From an uncultured Halieaceae bacterium (GTDB lineage Bacteria > Pseudomonadota > Gammaproteobacteria > Pseudomonadales > Halieaceae): a DNA stretch of 64,000 nucleotides. The stretch lies in assembly GCA_938074045.1 (NCBI GenBank), contig CALJGI010000004.1, forward strand, positions 434,001 to 498,000, in the 5' to 3' direction. The notes under the pieces were generated by a model. The model was not told the DNA's origin. It ran no database searches and worked only from the letters and a program-made list of their open reading frames with translations. Made by a program: the position numbers and the translations under genes. Shown piece by piece: positions 8,656-17,817 of the stretch; the stretch's first letter is position 1, and the number at the start of each line of letters is the position of its first letter.

Positions 8656-10575
8656 ATGGATAAACGACAGTATTTCCCCGAAATAGATGGCCTCAGAGCC
8701 ATCTCGGTCCTGCTGATTCTTTACTATCATCTCGATCTTCCGCAACTCTACGGCGGCTTCATCGGCGTCGATGTCTTCTTTGTTATCTCCGGTTTTTTGA
8801 TCACGCGTATTCTGCTGAGCGATCAAGAGCGCGGGGCGTTCAGTCTGGGGGAGTTTTACCGCAGGCGTTTCACGCGCATATTGCCCGCATTGCTAGTAAC
8901 GCTGGGCGCCGTATTTCTGATTAGCCTGATTGTTTATCCGCCGGCAGTGTTGATACATGCCATGAAGCAGGTGATGGCGGCGACATTGTCCGTCAGCAAC
9001 ATATTCTTCTGGACGCAATCCGGATACTGGGCCCCTGATTCACAAAACAGCGTGTTGTTGCACACCTGGTCGTTGGGTGTGGAAGAGCAGTTTTACCTGT
9101 TGTTTCCGCTATTGTTCATGGCTTTGTTCAAATGGTTTGGCAAGACGGGGCTGGTGCTGCTGACCGGGGGCCTGTTTGTCACGAGTCTGCTGTTTGGTGA
9201 GTGGATGCTGGCCCGGGATGGCAGTGCTGCTTATTTTCTGTCCCCGTTTCGGCTTTATGGACTGGCCCTGGGTGCCCTCGCGGTCATTCTGGAGCCATAC
9301 TGGCGAGGACGCCTGGGTGCGATCAGCTCGTCTGGTGTGACCCTGGCGGGGCTGCTCTTGATCGCTTATGCCGCCACCCAGATCAATGTGTTTTCCGGAT
9401 TTCCCGGGTTTGATGCTATCTATCCCAGTGTTGGATCTCTGTTGGTAATCCTGGGAGGAACGTCGACCCTGGCTGCATTGCTTCTAGCCAACTCACCGAT
9501 GCGGTGGATGGGGCGAATTTCATATGCTCTGTACCTGGTGCATTGGCCGTTGATTGTGTTCTATCGCTATCTGTTTGGCCCCGAATTGACGTGGCCTGTG
9601 CAAATCGCCTTGGGGTTAGGTGCCGTGCTGCTGGCGGCCGTGCTGCATTACGGTGTGGAGCAGCGCTTTAGAATGGGCGCAAACCAGGAGATGACACGTT
9701 CCGGGATTGCCACCTCCCGCGTTGTCGCGGGTATGGCGTTGGTCTGCGTGCTTCTGGTGGCTGGCAGTGGACTGGTGATTTACTCAGGGGGTTTGGCTTG
9801 GCGAATACCTCAGAACGCGCACCATCTTGCGGTCGCAAACCCCGTGCAATTTAATCAGGAGGTAAACCGGGAGCTTAATAGCCAGTGTCAGCCCCGGGAA
9901 CGCCATTTTTGTGGAACCCGTGACCCGGCCACGGACAATATCTTCTTGTTGGGTGACTCACGTGGGCCGGACGTATATCTGGCTCTTCGAGAAGCTTATC
10001 CAGACCACAACATCTACGCCTCCTTCGCGCCCGGCTGCGTCCCGGTTTTCAATCGGGCCATTGGGCGGAGTATATTTATTGAAAACTGCCCAGAGTTGAA
10101 TCAACAGCGATTGCAGATGGCGCTGGATGCTCCAGCGGGGGAGATCGTGTTTCTGGGCTTCTCTTTCAATAATTGGCGGGCACAGGCCACTCAGCAGACA
10201 GTGCAGAGACTGTTGGACAGTGGTAAACGCGTTTTCATCCTGGGTGAATCTATTTTCTTGCGGGGCAAGGAGCCCGGGCAGCTGGCAATAGACATGGCCC
10301 GGTTCGATTTGTCGGAAGATTACGTGTCACGCTTTCTGGTAGCCAGACCCTTTGCCCTCGATGCCATGCAGACACCTGTCTTTGAGGGTATGGGAGCTAC
10401 CTACGTCGGGCAAAGAAATTTCTTCTTTCAGGATGGAAAGTATCGTCTGTATACGGCTTCCGGAGATCAGCTCCTGTCGTTTGACGGGGTGCATATGACG
10501 GCTGCTGGGGCGAGGGAGTTGGGAGAGTATTTGCGCGAGCACTATCCCCTTGCGGCCGCTAGAAAAGAGGAATAA
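8656..10575 (+). CDS. OafA/YrhL-type membrane acyltransferase with C-terminal SGNH domain
   Basis: Protein of 639 residues. The first ~375 residues form an acyltransferase-3 membrane domain: EIDGLRAISVLLILYYHL at the start, GVDVFFVISGFLITRIL, then about ten hydrophobic helices and the HTWSLGVEEQFYL block. After the last helix comes a periplasmic SGNH-hydrolase-like domain with GDSRG (about residue 434) and the late DGVHMT pair. Such proteins O-acetylate surface polysaccharide or peptidoglycan, the membrane part passing acetyl across the membrane to the SGNH part. Start at ATG 8656, weak ribosome site. The 3' end overlaps the convergent PhyH remnant by 17 bases. Confidence 0.9.
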   Translation: MDKRQYFPEIDGLRAISVLLILYYHLDLPQLYGGFIGVDVFFVISGFLITRILLSDQERGAFSLGEFYRRRFTRILPALLVTLGAVFLISLIVYPPAVLIHAMKQVMAATLSVSNIFFWTQSGYWAPDSQNSVLLHTWSLGVEEQFYLLFPLLFMALFKWFGKTGLVLLTGGLFVTSLLFGEWMLARDGSAAYFLSPFRLYGLALGALAVILEPYWRGRLGAISSSGVTLAGLLLIAYAATQINVFSGFPGFDAIYPSVGSLLVILGGTSTLAALLLANSPMRWMGRISYALYLVHWPLIVFYRYLFGPELTWPVQIALGLGAVLLAAVLHYGVEQRFRMGANQEMTRSGIATSRVVAGMALVCVLLVAGSGLVIYSGGLAWRIPQNAHHLAVANPVQFNQEVNRELNSQCQPRERHFCGTRDPATDNIFLLGDSRGPDVYLALREAYPDHNIYASFAPGCVPVFNRAIGRSIFIENCPELNQQRLQMALDAPAGEIVFLGFSFNNWRAQATQQTVQRLLDSGKRVFILGESIFLRGKEPGQLAIDMARFDLSEDYVSRFLVARPFALDAMQTPVFEGMGATYVGQRNFFFQDGKYRLYTASGDQLLSFDGVHMTAAGARELGEYLREHYPLAAARKEE

Positions 10576-11639
10576 CCGGTCTGCCACCTGTGGCTGAGCC
10601 GGCATAAAACCAGGACTCCAGGGCGTGTCTATTGCGGGACTGCCCAGGGGCGTGACCGGTGCGGTGCAAACTCAGGTGATCGAAGAACAGTGCGTCACCC
10701 GCCGCAAAGTGAGGCCGCACCATGGGGTGCTCCTGGGCGAGTTCCGCGACAAGGTCCGGGCCAACGGTCCAGTCCAAGCGCGCCCCGGGTGCCGAATTCA
10801 AGCAGTTCTGAGAAACGGCGCGGAATCAATGCAATTCCCGGTGCATCGGTACCATCGCCGCAGGGCGTGAGCGCAATCCATAGGTTAAGTGTGTTAATTC
10901 TTTCGCCCATAAACTGTCCGTCCTGGTGCCAGCCCCCACCGATACCTTCAACAGTGTCCGGTTGAGCGGCGGCCAGACGAAACATCCATTTGCGTGCGGC
11001 GATCACACCCTCTTCGCCGAAGAAGGAGTGAAGCACATCGCCCAGCTCAATCTGGTGGAACACGTCCAGCACGGCGTGACATCCCCGGGGTGAATCGATG
11101 ACCGGCATCGATCCAGTAGCGCTGTACTTGTTGCTGGCATTGCGGTTGGCGTAGGAGACGTGGTTGCCGGGGAAATGTGGTGAAGGATAGTACCAGGGGG
11201 AGTTGTGTTTACTGTTTGCGCCCGGCGCGTGTGCCGCGGCGCGTTGCTGAAGAGACTGGTCAATGGCATTCGTCAGCGCTTCGACGCGCGTAGAATCAAT
11301 CAAACCTCGTACTAGCAAATAGCCATGTTCAGCCATCGACCCTCTTAGAATGTCAGCGTTGAGATCATCTGCACCGATCTCTGGAATGCCCGCTGCACCG
11401 GCTGCCATGGTGGGAAGTTGTGGTTTCGGCGCTGTATGCGCAGGTGGTGTAGCGACAGGGCTTTGGGTCTGCAGCGCCCGCAGCAGAATGTCGACGGCCT
11501 CCCTTTCCAGAGCAGCATCTTCGGGCTGATTTTGCAGCAGGCGAAATGCCTGCTCCCAGTGTCCGGCCTGTTGCAGCTCGCGACTGGAGGACAACAGGTC
11601 AACAGGTTTCTGTATGCGGAATTTACTCAGCCAGGACAC
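10559..11639 (-). pseudogene. Phytanoyl-CoA dioxygenase (PhyH) family gene split by a frameshift
   Basis: The reading frame from the ATG at 11639 gives MSWLSKFRIQK, a helical N-terminal stretch, then a PhyH-type double-stranded beta-helix with the iron motif GGGWHQDGQF. About 20 residues after ALIPRRFSELLEFGTRGA the frame becomes nonsense and stops at 10695. The +1 frame takes over exactly there: LDWTVGPDLV, FAAGDALFFDHLSLHRTGHA and ALESWFYAG, to a stop at 10559. That part holds the second iron-binding His and the 2-oxoglutarate-binding Arg. Restoring the frame needs removal of one base near 10780-10800, possibly in the CCCC/GGG run at 10783-10789. This is either a recent inactivation or a sequencing error. 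Confidence 0.8.
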
Positions 11640-11669
11640 AGCTCACCCATGGGGCTGCTCATCCGCCCC

Positions 11670-12569
11670 TCACTCGCTGGGCATATTGTAATGATGCCCC
11701 CAGGTGTCTCCCTCGGTACTGACGGTGGGTTCGAAATTGTCCCAATCGAGTTGTAAACCATCCCAGCCATACTCCACGATGATGCCGCCCGGGCCGATCA
11801 CATAGAACGACAACATGTTGTCATTACAGTGGCGACCCAACGAAGACATTAGTGGGATCCCGGCGGCATTGATGCGATCCAGCGCTTTGCCGACGGTATC
11901 CAGTTCGTCGACCTCTACCATCATATGAACCAATCCGTTTTCCGCGGGGAAGTTGAATAGTGCCAGGCTGTGGTGGCGTGGATTATCTGCGTGCATAAAC
12001 CGGATTCGCATCGGTGGTACGCCCTCTGCCGGGGCGGGAAGATTCAAGTCGTCGCTGTCGCCAAAGCCCAGCACGCTGGCATAGAAATCATGGGTTTCGT
12101 CCATGTTGGGTGCGGGAACAACAATATGCCCCAGTCCTATGCCTTCGGTGACGAACCGGTTGACGTCAGTGGCCGAGGTAAACGGAGTGGCGTCGCTGGC
12201 ACGTCCATGGAATACCTCTAGGCGATTGCCAGCGGGGTCGTTGGTGTGAACAAATGCCGTCACTGCCCGCACGTCAGATTCTTCGGCGGTGCCCGGAGTA
12301 ACCGTGCAACCCGCCGCCTCCAGCTGCTTTGCGACCGCGGCCAGGGCGTTGGCGTCGGCCACCTCCCAGCCGCCGCAGGCAAAGCGATCATCGCTCGCCG
12401 GTTCAATAATGATGCGGTGGGGTGCCTCGTCCATCTTCAGGAAGCAGTGACCCTCGGCGCCGTTGCCGGGTACCGCCATCATGCCCAACATGTCTGTGCC
12501 AAAGGCCTGCCAGGAGGCGGGGTCCTGCATGGACAGTATAACGTAGCCTAGATTAGACAATTTGATCAT
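11670..12569 (-). CDS. Two-domain glyoxalase/extradiol dioxygenase (BphC/HsaC-like)
   Basis: Vicinal-oxygen-chelate protein of 299 residues with two repeated domains: N-terminal LGYVILSMQDPASWQAFGTD and C-terminal IGLGHIVVPAPNMDETHDFY. Type I extradiol dioxygenases place Fe(II) in the C-terminal domain on His-His-Glu; candidates here are His in GLGHIVV, His in HHSLALF and Glu in IIVEYGWDG. They cleave catechol-like rings next to the two hydroxyls. Start set at the ATG at 12569, with GGAG six bases upstream; the frame is open 13 codons further. Substrate not readable (biaryl, steroid or other catechol). Confidence 0.86.
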   Translation of the reverse strand: MIKLSNLGYVILSMQDPASWQAFGTDMLGMMAVPGNGAEGHCFLKMDEAPHRIIIEPASDDRFACGGWEVADANALAAVAKQLEAAGCTVTPGTAEESDVRAVTAFVHTNDPAGNRLEVFHGRASDATPFTSATDVNRFVTEGIGLGHIVVPAPNMDETHDFYASVLGFGDSDDLNLPAPAEGVPPMRIRFMHADNPRHHSLALFNFPAENGLVHMMVEVDELDTVGKALDRINAAGIPLMSSLGRHCNDNMLSFYVIGPGGIIVEYGWDGLQLDWDNFEPTVSTEGDTWGHHYNMPSE

Positions 12570-12785
12570 TGTGAACTCCGTGCGAGATTGTGGGTGACCC
12601 GCCACCAACAGGTAGTCTGTGAGAGCAGTCTAGCCGAGTGTTGCCCAAAGCGCTGCCCCGCATAAGCCTCGCAGGAGTGGTTGGGGCCTAAAAAGTTAAA
12701 CATTTGGGTGCTTTCTAATAATCCGGCTACACTGCAGCGCAACCTGCCCGCGCCGTGCGCGCCTGATAAACAATGGTAACTGCCC

Positions 12786-13526
12786 ATGATAGACCTACAT
12801 TACTGGCCAACCCCCAATGGCAAAAAGTTGACCGTCCAGCTCGAAGAATGTGGCCTCAAGTACAATATCGTATACGTCAGTATTGGCACTGGGGAGCAGT
12901 TTAGCGAGGAGTTTTTGCGCATCAGCCCCAACAATCGCATGCCGGCCATAGTAGACCACCAGCCGGCGGATGGGGGTGAGCCATTGACGGTATTTGAATC
13001 GGGCGCTTGCATGATGTACCTGGCTGAGAAAACCGGCCAATTCGGGGGCCGCAATGAGCGCGAGCGCTGGGAGGTTTACCAGTGGGTGATGTGGCAGATG
13101 GCCAATCAGGGACCCAAAACCGGTGAACGCGGTCACTTTGCGCGACTGAAGGACCAGGCGGGTGATCAAAGTTACGCGCTGCGTCGATTTGATGATGAAC
13201 TGCACCGTCTATACGGGGTGCTGAATAATCGTTTGTACGACCGGCGTTATCTGGCTGGTGACAGCTATACCATCGCCGATATGGCCTGTTATCCATGGAC
13301 CGTTGGCTGGGCTGCCCAGGGCATAGAGCTGGATGAGTTCAAGTATTTCAAGCGCTGGTTCGAAGAACTGAGCGAACGTCCTGCGCTGCAACGGGGTATG
13401 GATGTGGGCAGTGATCTCAATCAGGATTACTCGAAGTTGTCCGCGGATGATGTTGCCCGAATTCGCAGTCTGCTTTATAACCAGCGAGCAAGACCCGCGC
13501 CGGAAACCGGGGGAATTGAAGACTGA
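12786..13526 (+). CDS. yfcG: Glutathione S-transferase, YfcG/YghU (nu-class) type
   Basis: Soluble GST-fold protein of 246 residues, longer than E. coli YfcG (215). The N-terminal thioredoxin-like domain contains PTPNGKKLTVQLEECGL and SPNNRMPAIVD (cis-Pro), then FESGACMMYLAEKTG, the glutathione gamma-glutamyl contact. The helical domain carries YTIADMACYPW. PTPNG in place of a catalytic Ser/Tyr/Cys motif and the PNN segment are the nu-class pattern; those enzymes bind two glutathiones and reduce disulfides or peroxides. ATG at 12786. Upstream lies a 216-base divergent gap shared with the extradiol gene. Confidence 0.92.
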   Translation: MIDLHYWPTPNGKKLTVQLEECGLKYNIVYVSIGTGEQFSEEFLRISPNNRMPAIVDHQPADGGEPLTVFESGACMMYLAEKTGQFGGRNERERWEVYQWVMWQMANQGPKTGERGHFARLKDQAGDQSYALRRFDDELHRLYGVLNNRLYDRRYLAGDSYTIADMACYPWTVGWAAQGIELDEFKYFKRWFEELSERPALQRGMDVGSDLNQDYSKLSADDVARIRSLLYNQRARPAPETGGIED

Positions 13527-13776
13527 GATCATAACATGAGAAAGACCATGGGCCTGTCAGCAAAACCGCAGCAATAACTGGATTCCGTCTGGGTCTGGTG
13601 GTGTAGTGGCTTGCGGTTTTTCATGCCCCGGCACCGTCTGGCAGCTGAGTATCAAGTGCCGTTCTGGCAGGACCTTGATGGTCCTCAATGGTCCTCAATT
13701 GGAAACAGACTCCGTGCTGACGGTGGGTTGGCAGTTCGCTTTATAGTCGCAGTAGAGCTCTATCCGGTTCTTGTGA

Positions 13777-15531
13777 TCAATACCGTGCGACCCAACCACC
13801 AGGACGCCGTGGATCGGTGGCACCCAACAGGGTGCCGTTCTCCAGGGCCACGGTGCGTACACAGGTTGGGGTGCGCGGTGTAATGGAAGTGTTGTGACCC
13901 ATCGCCTGCAGCAGCCGATCTGTATCGGGACTTATGCCAGGTTCCAGGCGCAGTTGGTCCGGTGACCATTGGTGATGAATGCGAGCTTCCATCCCAGCTG
14001 TGGCAATGTTCATGTCAAAATCAATGGCATTGAGCAGGGTTTGCAGCACCGCTGTGATGATAACGCTGCCGCCTGGGGCGCCGGTAACCATCCAGGGCTT
14101 GCCATCTTTGAACACCATGGTGGGAGTCATTGAGGACAGGGGCCGCTTGCGCGGCTCGATTTTGTTGGTCTCGCCACCCACCATGCCAAAGGCATTGGCG
14201 TATCCAGGCTTGGCCGCAAAATCGCCCATCTCGTTGTTCAGCAGCATACCGGTGCCAGGAACCATAATGCCGGAGCCAAAGCTGAAGTTCAGTGTGTAAG
14301 TATTGCTGACGGCGTTGCCCTGGGCGTCCATGACGCTGTAGTGCGTCGTGTCATGGCTCTCGTAGGGCAGGTGGGCTCCCGGGGCGATGTCGACACTGGG
14401 TCGCGCCCGCTCAAGATCGATGCTTGCCCGCAGTTTGTCGGCATAGACCATGCTGGTGAGCTCTTCCACGGGCACAGGCGTAAAATCTGTGTCTGCCAGG
14501 TATTTACTGCGATCGGCGTAGGCGAGCTTCATTACCTCAGTCAACCGGTGTATATAGGCAGCGCTGTTATGCCCCAGTGAGGCGAGGTCGTAACCGGACA
14601 GGATATTCAACATTTGAATGATATGTACACCACCGGATGACGGCGGTGGTGGAAGCACTACTTCATAGCCGCGGTAGTTTCCCCGCAGTGGTTCACGTTC
14701 TTTTACCTCGTAGCTGGCCAGGTCTTCGAGGGTAATCAGGCCGTCATTGGCCTCCATGTTGTCTACGATTTTGCGTGCGGTCTCGCCGCCATAGAAGCCA
14801 TCGAGACCATCTTCCGCAATCCGTGTCAGGGTATTGCCCAGATCCTGCTGGACCAGGGTGTCGCCCAGGCGATAAAAGCCACCGTCGGGTTTGAAAAATA
14901 TCTTCCGCGCTGCCTCATCGGCACGAAGTCGTTTGCCACGTACTTCCAGCTCATACTCAAGAGCGAAGCTGACTTCAACGCCCTCGAAGGCCATGCGGAT
15001 GCTGGGTTCCAGTACCTCTTTTAGACTCATGGTGCCGTAGTTTTCCAGGGCATAGATAAGGCCAGCTACCGTTCCCGGTACCGCGGCAGATTGGTGACTG
15101 AAAAACTCTCTCTGTCTATCGATCTCGCCCCTGTCATCGAGATAGAGATCCCGGTGTGCCGCCGCTGGTGCGGTTTCGCGATAGTCGATCACGACCTGCT
15201 TATCTTCATCCGCCAGGTGAATCAGCATAAAGCCGCCACCCATCAGGTTGCCGGCGCGGGGGTAGCTGACGGCGAGTGCAAAGCCGGTGGCCACTGCCGC
15301 GTCAACGGCGTTGCCGCCGCGCCTGAGGATATCGACGCCAATTTCGGCGGACAGTTTGTCGGTGGCGGCGATCATGCCGTTGCGGGAAACCTCCGGCAGC
15401 GCGCGGTGCTTGTATTCGATGATTGGAGGTTTATCAATTTCAGCAATCGAGGGAATTCCCGGGCGGCTGGGCGGCTGGGCGCAGGCGGGGAAGACCAGCA
15501 GAATAATGGCTAGGTGAAAAATGGCTCTCAA
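13777..15531 (-). CDS. ggt: Gamma-glutamyltransferase (N-terminal nucleophile hydrolase)
   Basis: Periplasmic enzyme of 584 residues that removes the gamma-glutamyl group of glutathione and related compounds. The N-terminus has a signal with FPACAQ, possibly a lipobox. GMIAATDKLSAEIGVDILRR and RRGGNAVDAAVATGFAL open the large subunit; the self-cleavage site and new N-terminal nucleophile Thr is in ESHDTTHYSVMD (about residues 390-401). PLSSMTPTM and TGAPGGSVI form the small-subunit substrate pocket. The 250-base gap downstream (13527-13776) holds only a doubled 10-bp unit at 13681-13700 and a loose AAAACCGCA/TGCGGTTTT pair. A second family member lies at 36061-37842. Confidence 0.93.
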   Translation of the reverse strand: MRAIFHLAIILLVFPACAQPPSRPGIPSIAEIDKPPIIEYKHRALPEVSRNGMIAATDKLSAEIGVDILRRGGNAVDAAVATGFALAVSYPRAGNLMGGGFMLIHLADEDKQVVIDYRETAPAAAHRDLYLDDRGEIDRQREFFSHQSAAVPGTVAGLIYALENYGTMSLKEVLEPSIRMAFEGVEVSFALEYELEVRGKRLRADEAARKIFFKPDGGFYRLGDTLVQQDLGNTLTRIAEDGLDGFYGGETARKIVDNMEANDGLITLEDLASYEVKEREPLRGNYRGYEVVLPPPPSSGGVHIIQMLNILSGYDLASLGHNSAAYIHRLTEVMKLAYADRSKYLADTDFTPVPVEELTSMVYADKLRASIDLERARPSVDIAPGAHLPYESHDTTHYSVMDAQGNAVSNTYTLNFSFGSGIMVPGTGMLLNNEMGDFAAKPGYANAFGMVGGETNKIEPRKRPLSSMTPTMVFKDGKPWMVTGAPGGSVIITAVLQTLLNAIDFDMNIATAGMEARIHHQWSPDQLRLEPGISPDTDRLLQAMGHNTSITPRTPTCVRTVALENGTLLGATDPRRPGGWVARY

Positions 15532-15603
15532 GGATCTGATTTCCGCGGATGTGTTTTGTGGGGGAATTATGCCACAGACACCGCTATCGCGTGTCCTGGT
15601 GCG

Positions 15604-16368
15604 CTAGTACGGCAGTGTTGCGCCGCCGTCGAGAATCAGGTGTTCACCCGTGACATTAGGCGCGGCATTCACAAAAAACCACACGTTCTCAGCTACCGTC
15701 TCGCAATTCATGACCTGCCCCGTGGATGCTTTACCCTCATAGTGCGCCTTGACGAGGTCGTAGACCTCCTCGCCGAGACCCTCTTGCAGCCATTCTCCTT
15801 CTACCATGCCTGGACAAACCGCGTTAACCCGAATTTCCGGGCCCAGTTCCCGCGCCATGGAGAGGTTAAGCGCCAGCATGGCTGCCTTGGAGCACGCATA
15901 GGCCAGGCTGCTTCCCACCCCGCGCAGACCGGCGATAGATGCGACATTGACGATGGTGCCCCCTTGCTGTTTTAACAATGGCACCGCGGCGCGGATCATC
16001 TGGAAGGCGCCGATGGTATTGACCTGATACAGGCGTTGGAAGTCCTCGGCGTGCAGCCCGTCCAGATCGCTGTGAGGGCAAAACAGCGTGGTACCGGCGT
16101 TATTGACCAGAGAATCCAGACGACCGAAATTGTCCTCTGCCTGCTGCACCAGGTTTCGGCAATCCTGATCCGAGGCAATATCGCCTCTGACGCAAACGGC
16201 TTCGGCACCCAGCTCCCGGCATTGTGCGGCAACTGATTCACCGCCCGCCGCGTTGCTGTTGTAGTTAACCACCACGTTGTAGCCTGCGCTGGCGGCGCGG
16301 AGTGCGAGTGCAGCGCCGATACCGGAGGAAGAGCCGGTAATCAGGATGACTTTACGTGGTTCGGACAT
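15604..16368 (-). CDS. SDR family oxidoreductase, FabG-like
   Basis: Classical NAD(P)-dependent short-chain dehydrogenase of 254 residues. It shows TGSSSGIG (residues ~12-19), a possible NADPH-favouring NYNSNAAGG after beta-2, NNAG (~90), the catalytic Ser in VASIAG and YACSK for Tyr and Lys (~158-162), and CPGMVEGEW in the substrate loop. The length matches FabG/glucose-dehydrogenase-type enzymes. ATG at 16368 with AGGTCC upstream. The reaction is unknown; 3-oxoacyl reduction is one possibility. Confidence 0.9.
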   Translation of the reverse strand: MSEPRKVILITGSSSGIGAALALRAASAGYNVVVNYNSNAAGGESVAAQCRELGAEAVCVRGDIASDQDCRNLVQQAEDNFGRLDSLVNNAGTTLFCPHSDLDGLHAEDFQRLYQVNTIGAFQMIRAAVPLLKQQGGTIVNVASIAGLRGVGSSLAYACSKAAMLALNLSMARELGPEIRVNAVCPGMVEGEWLQEGLGEEVYDLVKAHYEGKASTGQVMNCETVAENVWFFVNAAPNVTGEHLILDGGATLPY

Positions 16369-16524
16369 AATAGGACCTGTGAGGTAGCGTTCATTGTAGT
16401 TTCCAGATAGCGTGGGATTATGCCAGAAGTTGTGGCGCCCATCTCGGGTGGCAACAGGCGCGGCTGGCGGCGAAAGCGGCGTGGTGGTTTAATCCTTCAA
16501 GGCTGATAGCGAGGGTTGAAAATC

Positions 16525-16833
16525 GTGCTGGCAGAAAATGCACTGCTGAATGAGATTGATTGGCGACTGCGGCAGTTCTTTGCCGGGCAGCGAGACGGTC
16601 GCAACAGTAGTCCGGCGTCCCGCTATCAGATAGAGGGCTTGCTGGAGGCGGCGGTTTTGACCGGATCGGCCTCAGAACCAGAGCTGTGGCTGCGCCTCAG
16701 CACGGTTTACACAGAAATTTTCGGTGCCGCTCCGGAGCAGCAGTTCGGCAGCCCCTGGGAAAATGGAGAATTTCCCGCTATACCGGTGTGTGGTGTGCGC
16801 GCGCCGGTTTACCCGACCACCCGGGATGATTAA
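16525..16833 (+). CDS. Hypothetical protein upstream of moxR
   Basis: Small soluble acidic protein of 102 residues (ENALLNEIDWRLRQFFAGQR...), with no signal, membrane helix or motif I recognise. The start is uncertain: GTG 16525 has GAGGG at a normal spacing, while TTG 16516 in the same frame has none. The stop is 14 bases before the MoxR gene, so it is probably the first cistron of the MoxR/Bat operon. Even composition and codon use argue that it is real. Confidence 0.6.
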   Translation: MLAENALLNEIDWRLRQFFAGQRDGRNSSPASRYQIEGLLEAAVLTGSASEPELWLRLSTVYTEIFGAAPEQQFGSPWENGEFPAIPVCGVRAPVYPTTRDD

Positions 16834-16847
16834 CAGGACCAGACATT

Positions 16848-17816
16848 ATGAGTGAATCACGAGAAGCCATTGCTAATCTGCAGCGCATGGTGCGGCAGTC
16901 TGTTATCGGACAGGAGGCAGTGATCGACAAGCTGTTGGTATGCTTAATCTGTGACGGGCATGTATTGTTGGAGGGTTTGCCCGGAACCGCCAAGACCCGG
17001 GCGGTGAAGTGCCTGGCCGAAGCCCTGGACGTGAAATTGGGTCGCATCCAGTTTACGCCTGATTTGCTGCCCTCGGACGTGACGGGAACCGAGGTCTATC
17101 ACGTACACGGTGACCAGGAAAAACTGACTTTTGAGCCGGGACCGATTTTTGCCAACCTGATTTTGGGTGACGAGATAAATCGCGCTCCGGCCAAGGTACA
17201 GTCTGCACTGCTGGAGGCCATGGCAGAACGGCAGGTGACGGTGGCGGGGCAGAGCTACCCCCTGCCGCCACTATTTATGGTGCTGGCAACCCAGAACCCC
17301 ATCGAGCAGGAGGGCACCTACCCACTGCCGGAAGCACAGATGGACCGCTTTATGATGAAGCTGGCGGTGGAATATCCCGGGGAAGAGGCGGAGATTGAAA
17401 TTATCCGTCTGGTGCGTACCGAGGAGCTGGTGGATGATCGCAGCCAGGAAAAAGTAGACCCTGCGGCGATTATGGCGGCGCGGGGCGAAGTGCACAGCCA
17501 CTATGTATCGGAGAACATTGAGCGCTATATCGCCGCGCTGGTCATGGGCACCCGGGAAACTGATCGCTACCCGGCGTCTAGCTTGTCACAGTGGATAGAG
17601 GTGGGGTCCAGTCCGCGCGCCAGCATTAATCTTGATCGCGCTGCCCGGGCCTGGTCCTGGATGCAGGGTAAGGAGTATGTTGATCCCGATGACGTGAGGG
17701 CCGTCGCCGAGGCCGTGCTGGGGCATAGGCTTATTCTGAGCTACGAGGCATTGGCAGAAGGGATTGCACCGCGGGATGTGGTGGCAGAATTGCTGAAGCA
17801 GGTTGCCGTTGCCTGA
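16848..17816 (+). CDS. MoxR-family AAA+ ATPase
   Basis: AAA+ ATPase of 322 residues, a chaperone-like partner of von Willebrand A (VWA) proteins. Walker A GLPGTAKT (about residues 44-51), Walker B LILGDEINRAP (about 105-115), sensor 1 ATQNPIEQEGTYPLPEAQMDRF (about 147-168), and the conserved SPRASI at sensor 2 (about 251-256) are all present. Starts at ATG 16848 and abuts the DUF58 gene (stop 17816, next ATG 17818). In the family, MoxR proteins act with DUF58 and VWA proteins encoded beside them, as here, to assemble or mature other complexes. Confidence 0.94.
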   Translation: MSESREAIANLQRMVRQSVIGQEAVIDKLLVCLICDGHVLLEGLPGTAKTRAVKCLAEALDVKLGRIQFTPDLLPSDVTGTEVYHVHGDQEKLTFEPGPIFANLILGDEINRAPAKVQSALLEAMAERQVTVAGQSYPLPPLFMVLATQNPIEQEGTYPLPEAQMDRFMMKLAVEYPGEEAEIEIIRLVRTEELVDDRSQEKVDPAAIMAARGEVHSHYVSENIERYIAALVMGTRETDRYPASSLSQWIEVGSSPRASINLDRAARAWSWMQGKEYVDPDDVRAVAEAVLGHRLILSYEALAEGIAPRDVVAELLKQVAVA

Positions 17817-17817
17817 G

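Noticed and set aside
13562-13618. AAAACCGCA...TGCGGTTTT inverted pair after the GST gene
   Set aside because: The arms are about 40 bases apart, too far for a normal terminator hairpin.
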